21,304 nucleotides of DNA from a virus. The DNA lies in the IMG/VR virus record IMGVR_UViG_3300006754_000234, positions 1 to 21,304 of that record, one strand, 5' to 3'. Position 1 is the first letter of the stretch; each line of letters opens with the position of its first letter. The translations under genes were made by a program, and so were the position numbers. Below, one piece after another: positions 1 through 9,000 of the stretch. The notes beneath the pieces are model-generated. The model was not told the origin of the DNA. It made no database searches and worked only from the letters and a program-made list of their open reading frames with translations.

Positions 1-2142
1 ATCTGCAATAGTAACATTAAATTGTCTTCTAACTATTAAATTAGAATTGACTAGATCCGCATATTGAATATTTTTCTTAGGAAAAGCACTATAGATACTT
101 TCATTATTAGAAATATTACCAGATCCATTTGTCTTCTGAATCTTAGTTCCAACTAATTCTAATGATGAAACTGTCTCTGCACTGGTCGGAAGAGCTCCAC
201 TAACTACACTACTTAAATTCTCTACTGCTTCTACTGTTACTGAAGTATTAGAAACACTAGTTACTCTATTGTAAGTAGCTAATGTTTGCCCTGGTCTCTT
301 ATACTTGATAAGATTTCCAGTGGTTACAATACCAGCAAATACGTCTCCAGCACTTGTTACTGTAGAAATACCACTATGTACAGCAGTAACCTGTCCTCCT
401 CCAAATTCAAGAATCTTTTTAGGTATAGTATCAGCTGTAAATGTAACTGCTGTACCTGTTGATGGAGTAGTACTACCCCAGAAAGATTGAATATCAGATA
501 TTTCCCAATTCTTAATGCTAGTTATAAATCTAGTATTAGGGTCCTCTCCATTAAAAGTAATTCTTTCTCCCAAGAAAAAGTTTCCTTTTACATCATAAGC
601 AGTTAAAGCAACACCAGCACTTACTCCATATCTAAGATATGCTGATGCACCACTAGACTGACCCTCAATATAAGCAGGAGCAGACTGATCAACCTCAACA
701 TTTATAGTAAGATCAGTATAAGGTTGTAAATCCCATAATGACATATCCCACTCATTTTGAACTCCATTAGAAGTATTATAAGATCCAGTCTCTAAAGCAC
801 TATCATATATTCTAGCAACACCAATTTCCTTTCCTGCAAGTCCATGAGATACTGAAGGTTGCTTTTCAGATCCTACTCTTTCACTTCTCAAACTTAATGT
901 ATTGGATGTATTAAATCCAATTATTGGGGATCCACTAAGATTATTAACAGTAAAAGATGGTCCAAAACCAAAATTGATTGATTGACCTTTTAATGTTTTT
1001 ACATCTCTAGGTTTTTGAACATCTATAAGAGAAGGACCATCTGATCCAACTTCATATCCTTTAATAAATGCTTTACCTGGACTCACTTTATAAATCATCA
1101 AGTCATCAGATGGCGTATTACCATTATTAGTAACTTGCCCTGTTTCGTATAGTCCTCTATTTCCCGTTCCGTTATTTAAGGATTCTCTAACAGTAGTAAC
1201 AAACTCTTTTACATAATAATGTCCAGATTCCTCCCAAGTTCTTCTAGCTAATTCATCTCCCAAATAATTATACTTACTACTCTCGGCAGGTGTGATAACT
1301 TGACCGTTCTCTACTTTAGTAATCTGAACAAAATTTGTATTATTAAGATCATCAGTAGTCTTCTTAGCTAGAGTAGCAGTGATTCTTAATCTATCAGCAC
1401 CTGGAGCAGTAAAATTATTAAATCCTTGAGCATTGTCCGATAAAGTAGGATCTACATCAGAAGAAATAACATCTTCCTGAACATCCAGTCCAATTCTATA
1501 AGTTGGCTTATTATCATACTGATCAAGAATTAAAACTTGTTTATGAACATCTACAAAATATCCCCTAAGATAATATACTCCATCAGTTATGGAAAAAGCA
1601 GATCCTAAGGCATTGGATTCTATAGCTATAGAAGTAGCAAATCCTTCTCCACCAGCTATAAAGGTGGTAGCATAGTTAATAGATTCATCAGTTGTTAAAA
1701 CTTCATTATCAAAGAAAGTATTTACATCATCCCCTTCTCCACTATTAATATAAGAAAGATATAAGGTATAATTATTTTTTTCTGATTCTTTATCTGTGAT
1801 ATACGTTACAACTTCAGCAGTAACTCCCGATGATGCTCCTGTAATCTTCTTACCTATTAATTTATTAAGATATAATCCTACAGGAACTCCCAAATATTCT
1901 GGATCTATTTGAATCCCATGAAAATCTTCTCTATAATGCAAATCTCCAGGTATAACTCGAGCACCCTCCTTAAACATGTGAGTGCCAATATCTTCAATTT
2001 GATTCTGAAGAGTTGATTGTAAAGTCGTTAGTTCTCTTGCCTGAACAGGAAATCCAGGTTTGAATAATACTTTGTAGTAGTTACTATCATCCTTAAAATC
2101 GTCAAAATAAGGAGCAACATTAAGATTAGTTTCCTGTGGCAT
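1..2142 (-). CDS. DUF4815-type virion structural protein, 5' part (C-terminus outside window)
   Basis: The frame is open from an ATG at 2140-2142 to base 1, giving 714 residues with no stop. I checked every in-frame triplet, so the gene continues past the left edge. The N-terminus (MPQETNLNVAPYFDDF) and the segment at about residues 34-66, with QARELTTLQSTLQNQIE and then HMFKEGARVIPG, match what I recall as the DUF4815 signature of T4-like cyanophage and pelagiphage virion proteins. The rest is Thr/Ser/Gly-rich and looks beta-structured, with segments such as an SSGVTAEVV stretch near residue 95 that resemble fibre modules. The gene lies directly after gp8, where T4 carries gp9 and gp10, so a baseplate-periphery or fibre-attachment role is inferred and not shown. 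Only 6 nt separate its start from the gp8 stop, which suggests translational coupling. No strong Shine-Dalgarno is visible (TAAAGAATTATG). The family call is fairly firm and the function is open. Confidence 0.9.
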   Translation of the reverse strand, partial: MPQETNLNVAPYFDDFKDDSNYYKVLFKPGFPVQARELTTLQSTLQNQIEDIGTHMFKEGARVIPGDLHYREDFHGIQIDPEYLGVPVGLYLNKLIGKKITGASSGVTAEVVTYITDKESEKNNYTLYLSYINSGEGDDVNTFFDNEVLTTDESINYATTFIAGGEGFATSIAIESNALGSAFSITDGVYYLRGYFVDVHKQVLILDQYDNKPTYRIGLDVQEDVISSDVDPTLSDNAQGFNNFTAPGADRLRITATLAKKTTDDLNNTNFVQITKVENGQVITPAESSKYNYLGDELARRTWEESGHYYVKEFVTTVRESLNNGTGNRGLYETGQVTNNGNTPSDDLMIYKVSPGKAFIKGYEVGSDGPSLIDVQKPRDVKTLKGQSINFGFGPSFTVNNLSGSPIIGFNTSNTLSLRSERVGSEKQPSVSHGLAGKEIGVARIYDSALETGSYNTSNGVQNEWDMSLWDLQPYTDLTINVEVDQSAPAYIEGQSSGASAYLRYGVSAGVALTAYDVKGNFFLGERITFNGEDPNTRFITSIKNWEISDIQSFWGSTTPSTGTAVTFTADTIPKKILEFGGGQVTAVHSGISTVTSAGDVFAGIVTTGNLIKYKRPGQTLATYNRVTSVSNTSVTVEAVENLSSVVSGALPTSAETVSSLELVGTKIQKTNGSGNISNNESIYSAFPKKNIQYADLVNSNLIVRRQFNVTIAD

Positions 2143-2148
2143 AATTCT

Positions 2149-3720
2149 TTAGAATTGCAATATGATTTTTAAGTCTTCTTTTTGGGAGGAAGATCTAGTA
2201 ACAGATGGTCTATTATCAACATAGATGATTTCACCAGAATATTTTTTAACTTCTGGTTGAGCAACACCACTTACGAAATTTTGACCGAGATAATATGTCC
2301 TATTATTTATTACTGTAGACAGACCCTGAAATTCAGTATTAATACCGAGGGATACGCTACCACCTGTAATGGTAAAACTACCTCCTCCAGTCTCATTAAC
2401 AGCAGTTATATCATGTCTAAATCTATTTTGTCTGAATCCATAAACTGGATCAGGATTTAAGGTTCCATTGGAATTAAATCCAGCAGTAGTTCTATCCTGC
2501 CAATACTTTAGAACTCCAGTTATTGGATCATAAGAAATAACCCTTCCAACAGCAGTAGATCCAATACCTACTGTTTGTGTAACAAAAGTGTCAGGAGTAA
2601 AAGCAGCTTCACTATATCCAGTTCCGGAAAGCCTCATACCATACACGGCACTAGCTTTATCCAAAATAAGCATTTGAGTAGAACCCTGTGCTTCAGGATT
2701 CTTTATAAGACCAATTCTAGCAAATTGTTGTCCTGTAACAAAATCTGGATTTTCAGAATCATTTTCAAACCTAGCATATGCTAAAGCATTAAAAGATCCT
2801 AATTCTTGGTATATGTTAGCACCATGTCCACCTGGTGGAGGAATAATAACATCAAAAATTGGAGTAGTGGTCCCAAGAGGAACTCCACCAGCAGCCAGAT
2901 CTAAACTAGCATAAGTGTAATTATCCCCACCATCTGATACAGTAACAGATTCTACTTTAGAGTCGTTATTAACCACAATAGTAGCCTGAGCACCTGCTCC
3001 ATCACCTAAAATAGGAACACCAGTATAGGTCATATTGGCAGTGCCTAGTCCAACTCCCCTATTTTTAATAGTTACAATCTTGAGTTGTCCGCTAGCAGCA
3101 GCATTTGCTACCATAGGTTGATCAGTATTATTTGTTTTCCACTCATCAGGAACAGGAATATAAGATGTAGAATCAAACTTAATTGCTTGACTTGGTTTTA
3201 CACTATAAAGATACTTCCAAATATATCCATCACCACTACTTCCAGCAGCTCTAGGTTCCAAATCAGTAAATGTTGGCTCATCTAAAGAAGGACCACCTTG
3301 ATTATTATTTTCAGGATTAGCATTATTGAAGATACATGCATAAACTCTGAAATCACTATTCATTACATAATAATTTGCAGAATAAATGTCAAAAGCACCC
3401 GAAGGTTGAGAGGCATTATCTCTAGTAATATCATTTCTCCACATGTCATAGGTAACACCTGATGACCATTGCAGCTTTCTAATTACTTGACTTATATCAC
3501 TACTGCCAATTCTCTTGACAGCTAGCATAGTGTCCCAATAATCATTAACCTGTCCGAAACTATCTTTAGGTCCAGGAGGATCAGAGTCCCAAGTCGATGA
3601 ATAGTTGGTAGCATTAGGCAATCCAATAAATGCATAATAAGAATTAGCACTAGATTGTACACCAACTACAAAATTGGTCGCATTCAATATACGAAGCTGA
3701 TCAGTAATTATTGCCGCCAT
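2149..3720 (-). CDS. gp8: Baseplate wedge protein gp8, enlarged
   Basis: This is the T4 gp8 homologue, a baseplate wedge subunit that in T4 binds gp7 and gp10. Landmarks match T4 gp8 as I remember it: GDGYIWKYLY at residues 163-172 (T4 GDGYVWEYLF), FARIGLIKNP at 333-342 (T4 FRQISIITNP) and the C-terminus YSGEIIYVDNRP at 494-505 (T4 HSGEMIYMENRP) followed by a hydrophobic-aromatic end. The N-terminal region with SFGQVNDYWDTMLAVKRI (54-71) also fits. It has 523 residues against 334 in T4. The excess falls in two places: about residues 205-300, which carry two G-x-G-Y-like repeats also found in the giant gp7, and about 345-490, which includes GRVISYDPITGVLKYW (392-407). The ATG at 3718-3720 gives the conserved N-terminus. 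A TAATAAATA box precedes it in a 31-nt gap. The DUF4815 gene follows after 6 nt. Identity is confident; the role of the inserts is unknown. Confidence 0.95.
   Translation of the reverse strand: MAAIITDQLRILNATNFVVGVQSSANSYYAFIGLPNATNYSSTWDSDPPGPKDSFGQVNDYWDTMLAVKRIGSSDISQVIRKLQWSSGVTYDMWRNDITRDNASQPSGAFDIYSANYYVMNSDFRVYACIFNNANPENNNQGGPSLDEPTFTDLEPRAAGSSGDGYIWKYLYSVKPSQAIKFDSTSYIPVPDEWKTNNTDQPMVANAAASGQLKIVTIKNRGVGLGTANMTYTGVPILGDGAGAQATIVVNNDSKVESVTVSDGGDNYTYASLDLAAGGVPLGTTTPIFDVIIPPPGGHGANIYQELGSFNALAYARFENDSENPDFVTGQQFARIGLIKNPEAQGSTQMLILDKASAVYGMRLSGTGYSEAAFTPDTFVTQTVGIGSTAVGRVISYDPITGVLKYWQDRTTAGFNSNGTLNPDPVYGFRQNRFRHDITAVNETGGGSFTITGGSVSLGINTEFQGLSTVINNRTYYLGQNFVSGVAQPEVKKYSGEIIYVDNRPSVTRSSSQKEDLKIILQF
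2516..3110 (-). other. Inserts in gp8 relative to T4 gp8
   Basis: This span covers most of the extra sequence of the enlarged gp8. Residues about 205-300 contain an IKNRGVGLG segment (219-226) and SDGGDNYTY (262-270), each preceded by a Val/Ile-rich strand. This is the same pattern as the G-x-G-Y repeats of the neighbouring giant protein. A third GTGY occurs at 366-369 in a different context. The conserved T4-like landmarks flank the inserts on both sides, so they look like insertions into the gp8 fold and not a replacement. Boundaries are approximate. Confidence 0.6.
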
Positions 3721-3738
3721 TTGTGGAAGTTTTTTTTC

Positions 3739-3747
3739 TATTTATTA
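3739..3747 (-). promoter_or_regulatory. T4-type late promoter box upstream of gp8
   Basis: The minus strand reads TAATAAATA, close to the T4 late-promoter consensus TATAAATA and to the NATAAATA form described for cyanophage late promoters. It lies in the 31-nt gap between the fibre gene stop and the gp8 ATG, about 18 nt upstream of the ATG. A run of eight A follows it on the minus strand, just ahead of the start. The same 9-mer occurs upstream of gp25 and of the 752-aa gene. Confidence 0.6.
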
Positions 3748-3751
3748 AGGA

Positions 3752-6010
3752 TTATCTAAGAGTCGGATAGACAAATATAGTTCCACCCATTCCTGTGTGA
3801 GCAGTACACTGATAATACAGAGTATCAGGAGCATTAAATGGTACTTCAAAAATAATAGTTGATCCACCAGCACCATCATTATTAATTACTCCAGAACCAT
3901 ATGCTGCTCCTGTAGAACCATTTTGAGTGGTTTGAATTCTAAATGGATGTGCATTAGTACTATTACCATTAACAAACTGATAAGTATTACCTCTTGCAAG
4001 ATAAAGATCTGGATCATTTTCTGTTGCAGTAAGTCCAATACCAGTAAATGTATAATCAGTAGTGCCATTAGCACCAAGAACCCAGGTTCCTCTAATAGAA
4101 CGAGAAATGTCCCCACTTACAGATGAACCAGCACCAATTACAATTCCAGTAGATGAAGTAGTTACAGCAGAACCAACTACAGAAGAAGTAGATGTTGTAA
4201 CACCACTAATAACAATACCACCAGCTCCAGTATCAACACTTGCACCATTAAGTTCACCATTCACATCGCCTGTTACATTTCCAGTTAAAGGTCCAACAAA
4301 ACTAGATGCAGTAGAAATACCAGAATTAACTTGCCCTACATTATTAAGACTAACAGCACCAATAGTAGCAGTGGTTGCTGACAAATTAGTAACAGTACCA
4401 GTAGTTATGGTTGCAACACCAGAATTAACATTACCACTGAATGTAGTAGATGTTGTAACACCCAGAACTTCTAAACCCCAAGTAGTAACAGTAACTCCAG
4501 TACCCAAAGTAGGAGTACCAGTCAAATTACCACTAAAGGTAGCAGCAGTTACAATACCTGCTTGACCTGCATCAACACCCCATCCATAAAGTGAAACCCC
4601 AGAACCAACAATTGCTTTAGTAGCAGTAACTATTCCAGAATCCACTTGCCCAACAAAAGTTGTGGCAGTTGCAAATCCCGATACAGTTAAGTCTGTAATA
4701 GTGGCAACACCAACTTGTAATACTCCACTGACAGTTGAAACACCAGCAGAAGAGACATATATTGCATCAGAGAATGTAGCAATGCCAGAAGAAGTAATAT
4801 TATCGGTTCTAGCAACACCAGTTAAATTTGTACCATCTCCAAATAAGAAGTTAGAATAAATATCAGTTGCCTGAACAGAAGTAGCACCTGTAACAATACC
4901 AAGAGTAGTAATACCAGGAACACTCAATCCAGTACAAATACCAATTATATTCAGACCATTCGTTCTCCCATCAACATATAATTGACCTACAGTAGCAAGA
5001 CCTGCTACATTTAAATCTGTGAAATCATTTGGTGTAGCTTCTATTGCAGATTCAATTGTTGCTGTAGTTGTAGCATCAAGAGATGCTATATTACTTAATT
5101 TTCTTGCAGCAGTAACAACAGCATTAGCACCAACACTAAATGATGATGCAGTACAAACTCCACTAATATTTGCACCAGAACCACCAGTAGCATGTAGATC
5201 TGTACCTGTAATTATCCCACAAAGAATACTAGGAGAACCTGATAATCCTTGAGCATTAGTTGCAATTGTTGCTGTACTAGCAGTACCTGTCAGATTACCT
5301 GTTACATCACCAGTTAAATCTCCTATAACTCCGCCATTAGCATCTATACTACCAGTAAATGTTCCAACTCCGGTAACTTCAATTCCAGCAGAACCAATAG
5401 TTACTGCAGTACCAGTTACATTAGTTGCAGTAAGATTTGTAATAGTAGCATTAGTAATAGTTGCAGTATCAGTAATGCTAATAGCTGTTGCAGCAATACC
5501 AGTAGTTCCTAAAGTAACTGTACTAAGACCAACCCAAGAATCTACCCCTGTTCCTCTAACTGAAAATGAAGTTGCTGTTACAACCCCAGTTACCTGAACA
5601 CCTAGTGTGCTAGAGGTAACAACACCAGCAGTAACCACTGAAGTGTTAATTACTGCGGAACCAGCAGTTACAATACCAGCAGCATTGAAGTATCCAGCAG
5701 AAGAGAATGTATTACCAGAACCTACTGTACTATCTCCAAGAGTAGATACCCCAGTTACATTAAGAGTCTCTGCACTGATTACAGCAGTGTTTGCCAGTCC
5801 TGTAATGGTGGGAGCACCATAAGAAGTGGAAATACTAAGAGGTCCTGAAACTGCAATAGAACTAACAATTCCTACAAACGTACTACTTCCATCTCCTATT
5901 ATTCCATAAACTTCAGTAAAGTTTGAATTGACTTTAACGGCACCAGCTAATAGGCTATCACCTGTGCCATCATTCGGAGTCGTTCCTGTACTTATTCCTA
6001 ATTTAGCCAT
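3752..6010 (-). CDS. Repetitive tail-fibre-like structural protein with C-terminal cupredoxin-like domain
   Basis: This 752-aa protein has three parts. The N-terminus (MAKLGISTGTTPNDGTGDS, then VKVNSNFTEVYGIIGDG) is a form I recognise from T4-like cyanophage structural proteins and probably anchors it to the particle. Residues about 45-640 are low-complexity Thr/Ser/Val/Gly repeats with recurring elements such as GIVTAATFSG, GVVTATSFS, GISTASSFVG, GDVTGNLTG and LFGDGTNLTGV, typical of elongated beta-rich, usually trimeric, fibres. Residues about 641-752 look like a cupredoxin fold with H688 (HPFRIQ) and C735-x2-H738-x2-M741, a complete type-1 copper ligand set. The gene lies between gp7 and gp8, so a fibre attached to the wedge is inferred. 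It starts at an ATG 38 nt after the gp7 stop and has its own TAATAAATA box. There is no clear Shine-Dalgarno and no signal peptide. Whether metal is bound and what the receptor is remain unknown. Confidence 0.93.
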   Translation of the reverse strand: MAKLGISTGTTPNDGTGDSLLAGAVKVNSNFTEVYGIIGDGSSTFVGIVSSIAVSGPLSISTSYGAPTITGLANTAVISAETLNVTGVSTLGDSTVGSGNTFSSAGYFNAAGIVTAGSAVINTSVVTAGVVTSSTLGVQVTGVVTATSFSVRGTGVDSWVGLSTVTLGTTGIAATAISITDTATITNATITNLTATNVTGTAVTIGSAGIEVTGVGTFTGSIDANGGVIGDLTGDVTGNLTGTASTATIATNAQGLSGSPSILCGIITGTDLHATGGSGANISGVCTASSFSVGANAVVTAARKLSNIASLDATTTATIESAIEATPNDFTDLNVAGLATVGQLYVDGRTNGLNIIGICTGLSVPGITTLGIVTGATSVQATDIYSNFLFGDGTNLTGVARTDNITSSGIATFSDAIYVSSAGVSTVSGVLQVGVATITDLTVSGFATATTFVGQVDSGIVTATKAIVGSGVSLYGWGVDAGQAGIVTAATFSGNLTGTPTLGTGVTVTTWGLEVLGVTTSTTFSGNVNSGVATITTGTVTNLSATTATIGAVSLNNVGQVNSGISTASSFVGPLTGNVTGDVNGELNGASVDTGAGGIVISGVTTSTSSVVGSAVTTSSTGIVIGAGSSVSGDISRSIRGTWVLGANGTTDYTFTGIGLTATENDPDLYLARGNTYQFVNGNSTNAHPFRIQTTQNGSTGAAYGSGVINNDGAGGSTIIFEVPFNAPDTLYYQCTAHTGMGGTIFVYPTLR
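3755..4090 (-). other. Cupredoxin-like domain at the fibre C-terminus
   Basis: Residues 641-752 of the 752-aa protein run from a GTWVLG segment through DYTFTG, a DPDLYLARGNTYQFVN strand and HPFRIQ (H688) to YYQCTAHTGMGGTIFVYP (C735, H738, M741). The order His, then Cys-x2-His-x2-Met near the C-terminus, is the ligand layout of type-1 copper proteins. Plastocyanin has Cys-x2-His-x4-Met, and cytochrome oxidase subunit II has the His-x2-Met spacing. All four candidate ligands are present. Copper binding itself is an inference. Confidence 0.7.
4091..5876 (-). repeat. Degenerate Thr/Ser/Gly/Val fibre repeats
   Basis: Residues about 45-640 of the 752-aa protein consist of imperfect units of roughly 14-30 residues built around a 'GIVTATSF-x-G' core, interspersed with 'LTGDVTGNLTG' type stretches. 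Examples are GVVTATSFSVRGTG, GQVDSGIVTATKAIVG, AGIVTAATFSGNLTG, LGVTTSTTFSGNVNSG and SGISTASSFVGPLTGNVTG. The pattern is visible at protein level. At DNA level the copies have diverged, so this is an old repeat and not a recent tandem duplication. Confidence 0.75.
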
Positions 6011-6039
6011 CTATTTTTGCTTAGTGGTTTCCGTAAAGG

Positions 6040-6048
6040 TATTTATTA
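6040..6048 (-). promoter_or_regulatory. T4-type late promoter box upstream of the fibre gene
   Basis: The minus strand reads TAATAAATA immediately before the stop codon of the giant gene ends and about 30 nt before the fibre ATG. This leaves a leader of perhaps 20-25 nt if initiation is as in T4. The identical 9-mer occurs upstream of gp8 and gp25. Confidence 0.6.
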
Positions 6049-9000
6049 TTATGAAATGACATAATTCCTGAATCTGAGTGGATTATACCTAGTAACCACT
6101 CCAGAAGTAGAAATACCAAGTATTCCATTGTCACCCCAGAAGTCATATGAATGAGTTTTGGTTCTGGTTCCAAAATCAAGTTTACCCCAACTAAATTCTC
6201 CCATAGTAGGAGCATGGGTAATTATTCCAGTATATGGGAGATATTCTTGAGTATCCCATGTAGTCTTACCAACACCAGTTAGATTATAAGAGAAATCAAT
6301 TAAATTAGAAGAGAAGTTTCCTCTTGCTGAAGAAATTCCAGCAACGTTACAGAATACTCTTCTCACATCAGTAGTAATTCCAGTAAAGTGCGAACTGACG
6401 CCAATCAGAGAATTAGGAACTGTAACTGTTTCTGCACTTGCAACTTGATAAACACAATCCAAGAAAGAAGTAGTAGCGCCAACTTTAACTGTGGGATCAG
6501 TCTTTCTTGTTTCAAGAGTACCATTAGCAAAGGTTAAATTAGTATCAAATGCAGTAAAGTAATCACTAGTTGTAATACCACTTACTGTAGTAGCACTAGA
6601 AACAGGGCCAGTTCCACTAGATTGAACATTTCTCAACATAGAATCTGGTGGAATCCAGAAATCAAACATTATTTGAGTTGTACCCCCGCTAGTTGTAGTA
6701 CCAAATCCTACAATAGTTCCATAATCACCAGTATATGCATCAATATCAATCTTCTCTTTTACTGTATCTGGAGGTGCAATGAAAACAGTAGGTGGATTTG
6801 TAGTGGTATATCCAGTTCCAGCATTTGTTACTGTTAGACTGGTAACAACATCACTAGACAATGCTGCAGTAGCAGTTGCTGTAGTATACCCACTTCCTTC
6901 TGCAGGAGGAGTAAATTGAACTGTAGGGGTTCCAGTATAACCAGCGCCAGCAATAGTAAGATCTAAAGAAGTTATAGTTCCAGTATCAGAAACTATTGCT
7001 GTTGCTGCAGCACCAGTATAAGTCTGCTGAGAAGTTAATTCAATATAATTCTGCAGATCATCTCTACTAGCATCTGCTTCATGATAAAGATTAAAGAATG
7101 GTCTTACATTTTCAACATATCCCTCTGTAGAAGAACTAGTAACTGGTTGTATAAGATAAGTTGTAGGATATACATCAGTCTCATATTCATCACGTGCTTT
7201 TGAAATAAATTCATCATTAATAACTTTATCATCTAACTGTTTTGTCCAATCTACTGGTCTTAATAAACTCCTATCTGTACTCAATCCTAAGCCCCTATAG
7301 GGGTTAGTAGTTACTTGATCTGAAGTATATGAGGTAATTCCAGTAACCACCCTTGGGAATTGATTATAACCAACACCCTGACCCATATCTGGGTTATTAT
7401 TGATGTCTAGAATATCACCTGCTTTTACTGTATTAGCAGTCTGAGTGAAGACAACATCAACATCACGAGTTCCCTTATAGAATAAAACCTTACATGTGTC
7501 ACCATTTCTAGGAGGAGTAGTGTATACAATAGCACCTCCCCCACTACTTAAAGTATATGCTGAATTGGGTTCTTGTAAAACATTATTGATGAATACTAAA
7601 GTAGTCATAATGGGATCAATAAGATTACCATTATTTGCTGCTATAGCAACTGGTACTTCATTAAGACTCAATCTAAAGACCGTTCTGCTTCCATCAAATA
7701 GATTCTGAATAGGATCTAATACTTCTAATTGTCCAAATGTCCATCCACTAAATTCATCAGTATAAACTTTCTGTATATCTACTCTAAATTCATCATAAGT
7801 CTTAGTAGTATCAGTAGGTATTCCAGTGGTTCCACCAACAGGAATTGTTAATATCTCACCATTACCGAACCCAAACCCTTCACGTTTAATCTCAAAACTG
7901 ATTACACTAGATCCTTGCCCAACTACTATATCAATAGATGCACTCTGACCAACTCCAGTAGTAGAAGCTGAGCTATAGGTAAGAGGGATATTTGAATAAG
8001 GTAGAGGAGAATCTATTACTACTGATGGTGGATTAGTAGTAGTATATCCAGCTCCAGGATTAGTAATAGCAACACTTACTATATGACCACCACTAATAGC
8101 AGCAGTACCAATAGCAACATAACTTGCAATACCTACTCCAGCAGTCTGAACCCCAACATTAACTACAGTTTGAACTCCAACTCTATAACCAGAACCTGTA
8201 TTTCCAATACTAATAGAAGAAATAGTTCCTAATCCAGAAACAACAGCAGTTCCACCAGCACCAATTAGAGGCTGGAAGGCAAATCCAGCAGCAGATCCAA
8301 CAGAAATAATTTTACCACCAACAGGATATTCTGTTCTATTTGCATTCTCACCTAAAATTGTATCAGTAGGTCTACGAGCTGTTGCATCTTCTTCTCCAGT
8401 AAACGTAATACTAGAAGCAGCACCAGTCTGAACTATATCATATGAACCCTCATAAATGCCTGTAGGCTCTTGGAAGATATTATTAACTAAAACTACTGCA
8501 TTATCAGTACCAAATCCTATTGCATTAGTTTCATCTCCACCAATACCGGCAGTCAAGTTAAAGTAACTTGTGATTCCAGTAAATTGATCAGAAATATCAT
8601 TAAGAACCATATTCTTAGAATAAGTCTCAAATTCAGCACCTCTAGGTGCAGTTCTCATGAATGTTCTACCTTGGAAAGTAGAATGAGTAGTAATTCCAGC
8701 CCAATCTCTTTGATCTGGATCTGTAGTTGTACTTAATGGTGTTTTACCATAAGGTGCCTGCGAGAAGTGAATAGTATTATAGACAATATTATACTCACCA
8801 CTTAATTTAGTAACCGTGGATCCAATAGAATGAGCATCTATGGTTGTTCCCATCTGTGCTCTTATAGTATTAAGATACTGGGTTCCTCCCACACCTACTC
8901 CAGTAACTTTTATTATCTCATTGTCTATCTTAATAAGATCATTAGCAGCAAATGAGGTTATTCCTACAGTAGGAAGATTCTGATCGAATACAATAGCCTC

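Noticed and set aside
305-490. Plus-strand frames opposite the DUF4815, gp8 and gp7 genes (for example 305-490, 10612-10923, 17761-18021)
   Set aside because: All lie antisense inside well-supported genes, are low in complexity and lack conserved motifs, so they are chance frames.
3730-3737. Run of eight T ahead of gp8, resembling a terminator tract on the plus strand
   Set aside because: All genes are transcribed from the minus strand, where it reads as A, and no stem precedes it.
4062-4565. Plus-strand open frame of 167 aa opposite the fibre gene
   Set aside because: It is a Val/Thr/Pro-rich shadow produced by the repetitive Thr/Val/Gly codons of the minus-strand gene. It has no recognisable motif, and no other real gene lies on the plus strand.
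4091-5876. CRISPR-like or tandem DNA repeat array in the fibre gene
   Set aside because: The repeats are protein-level and degenerate. They have no constant direct repeat or regular spacer at DNA level.
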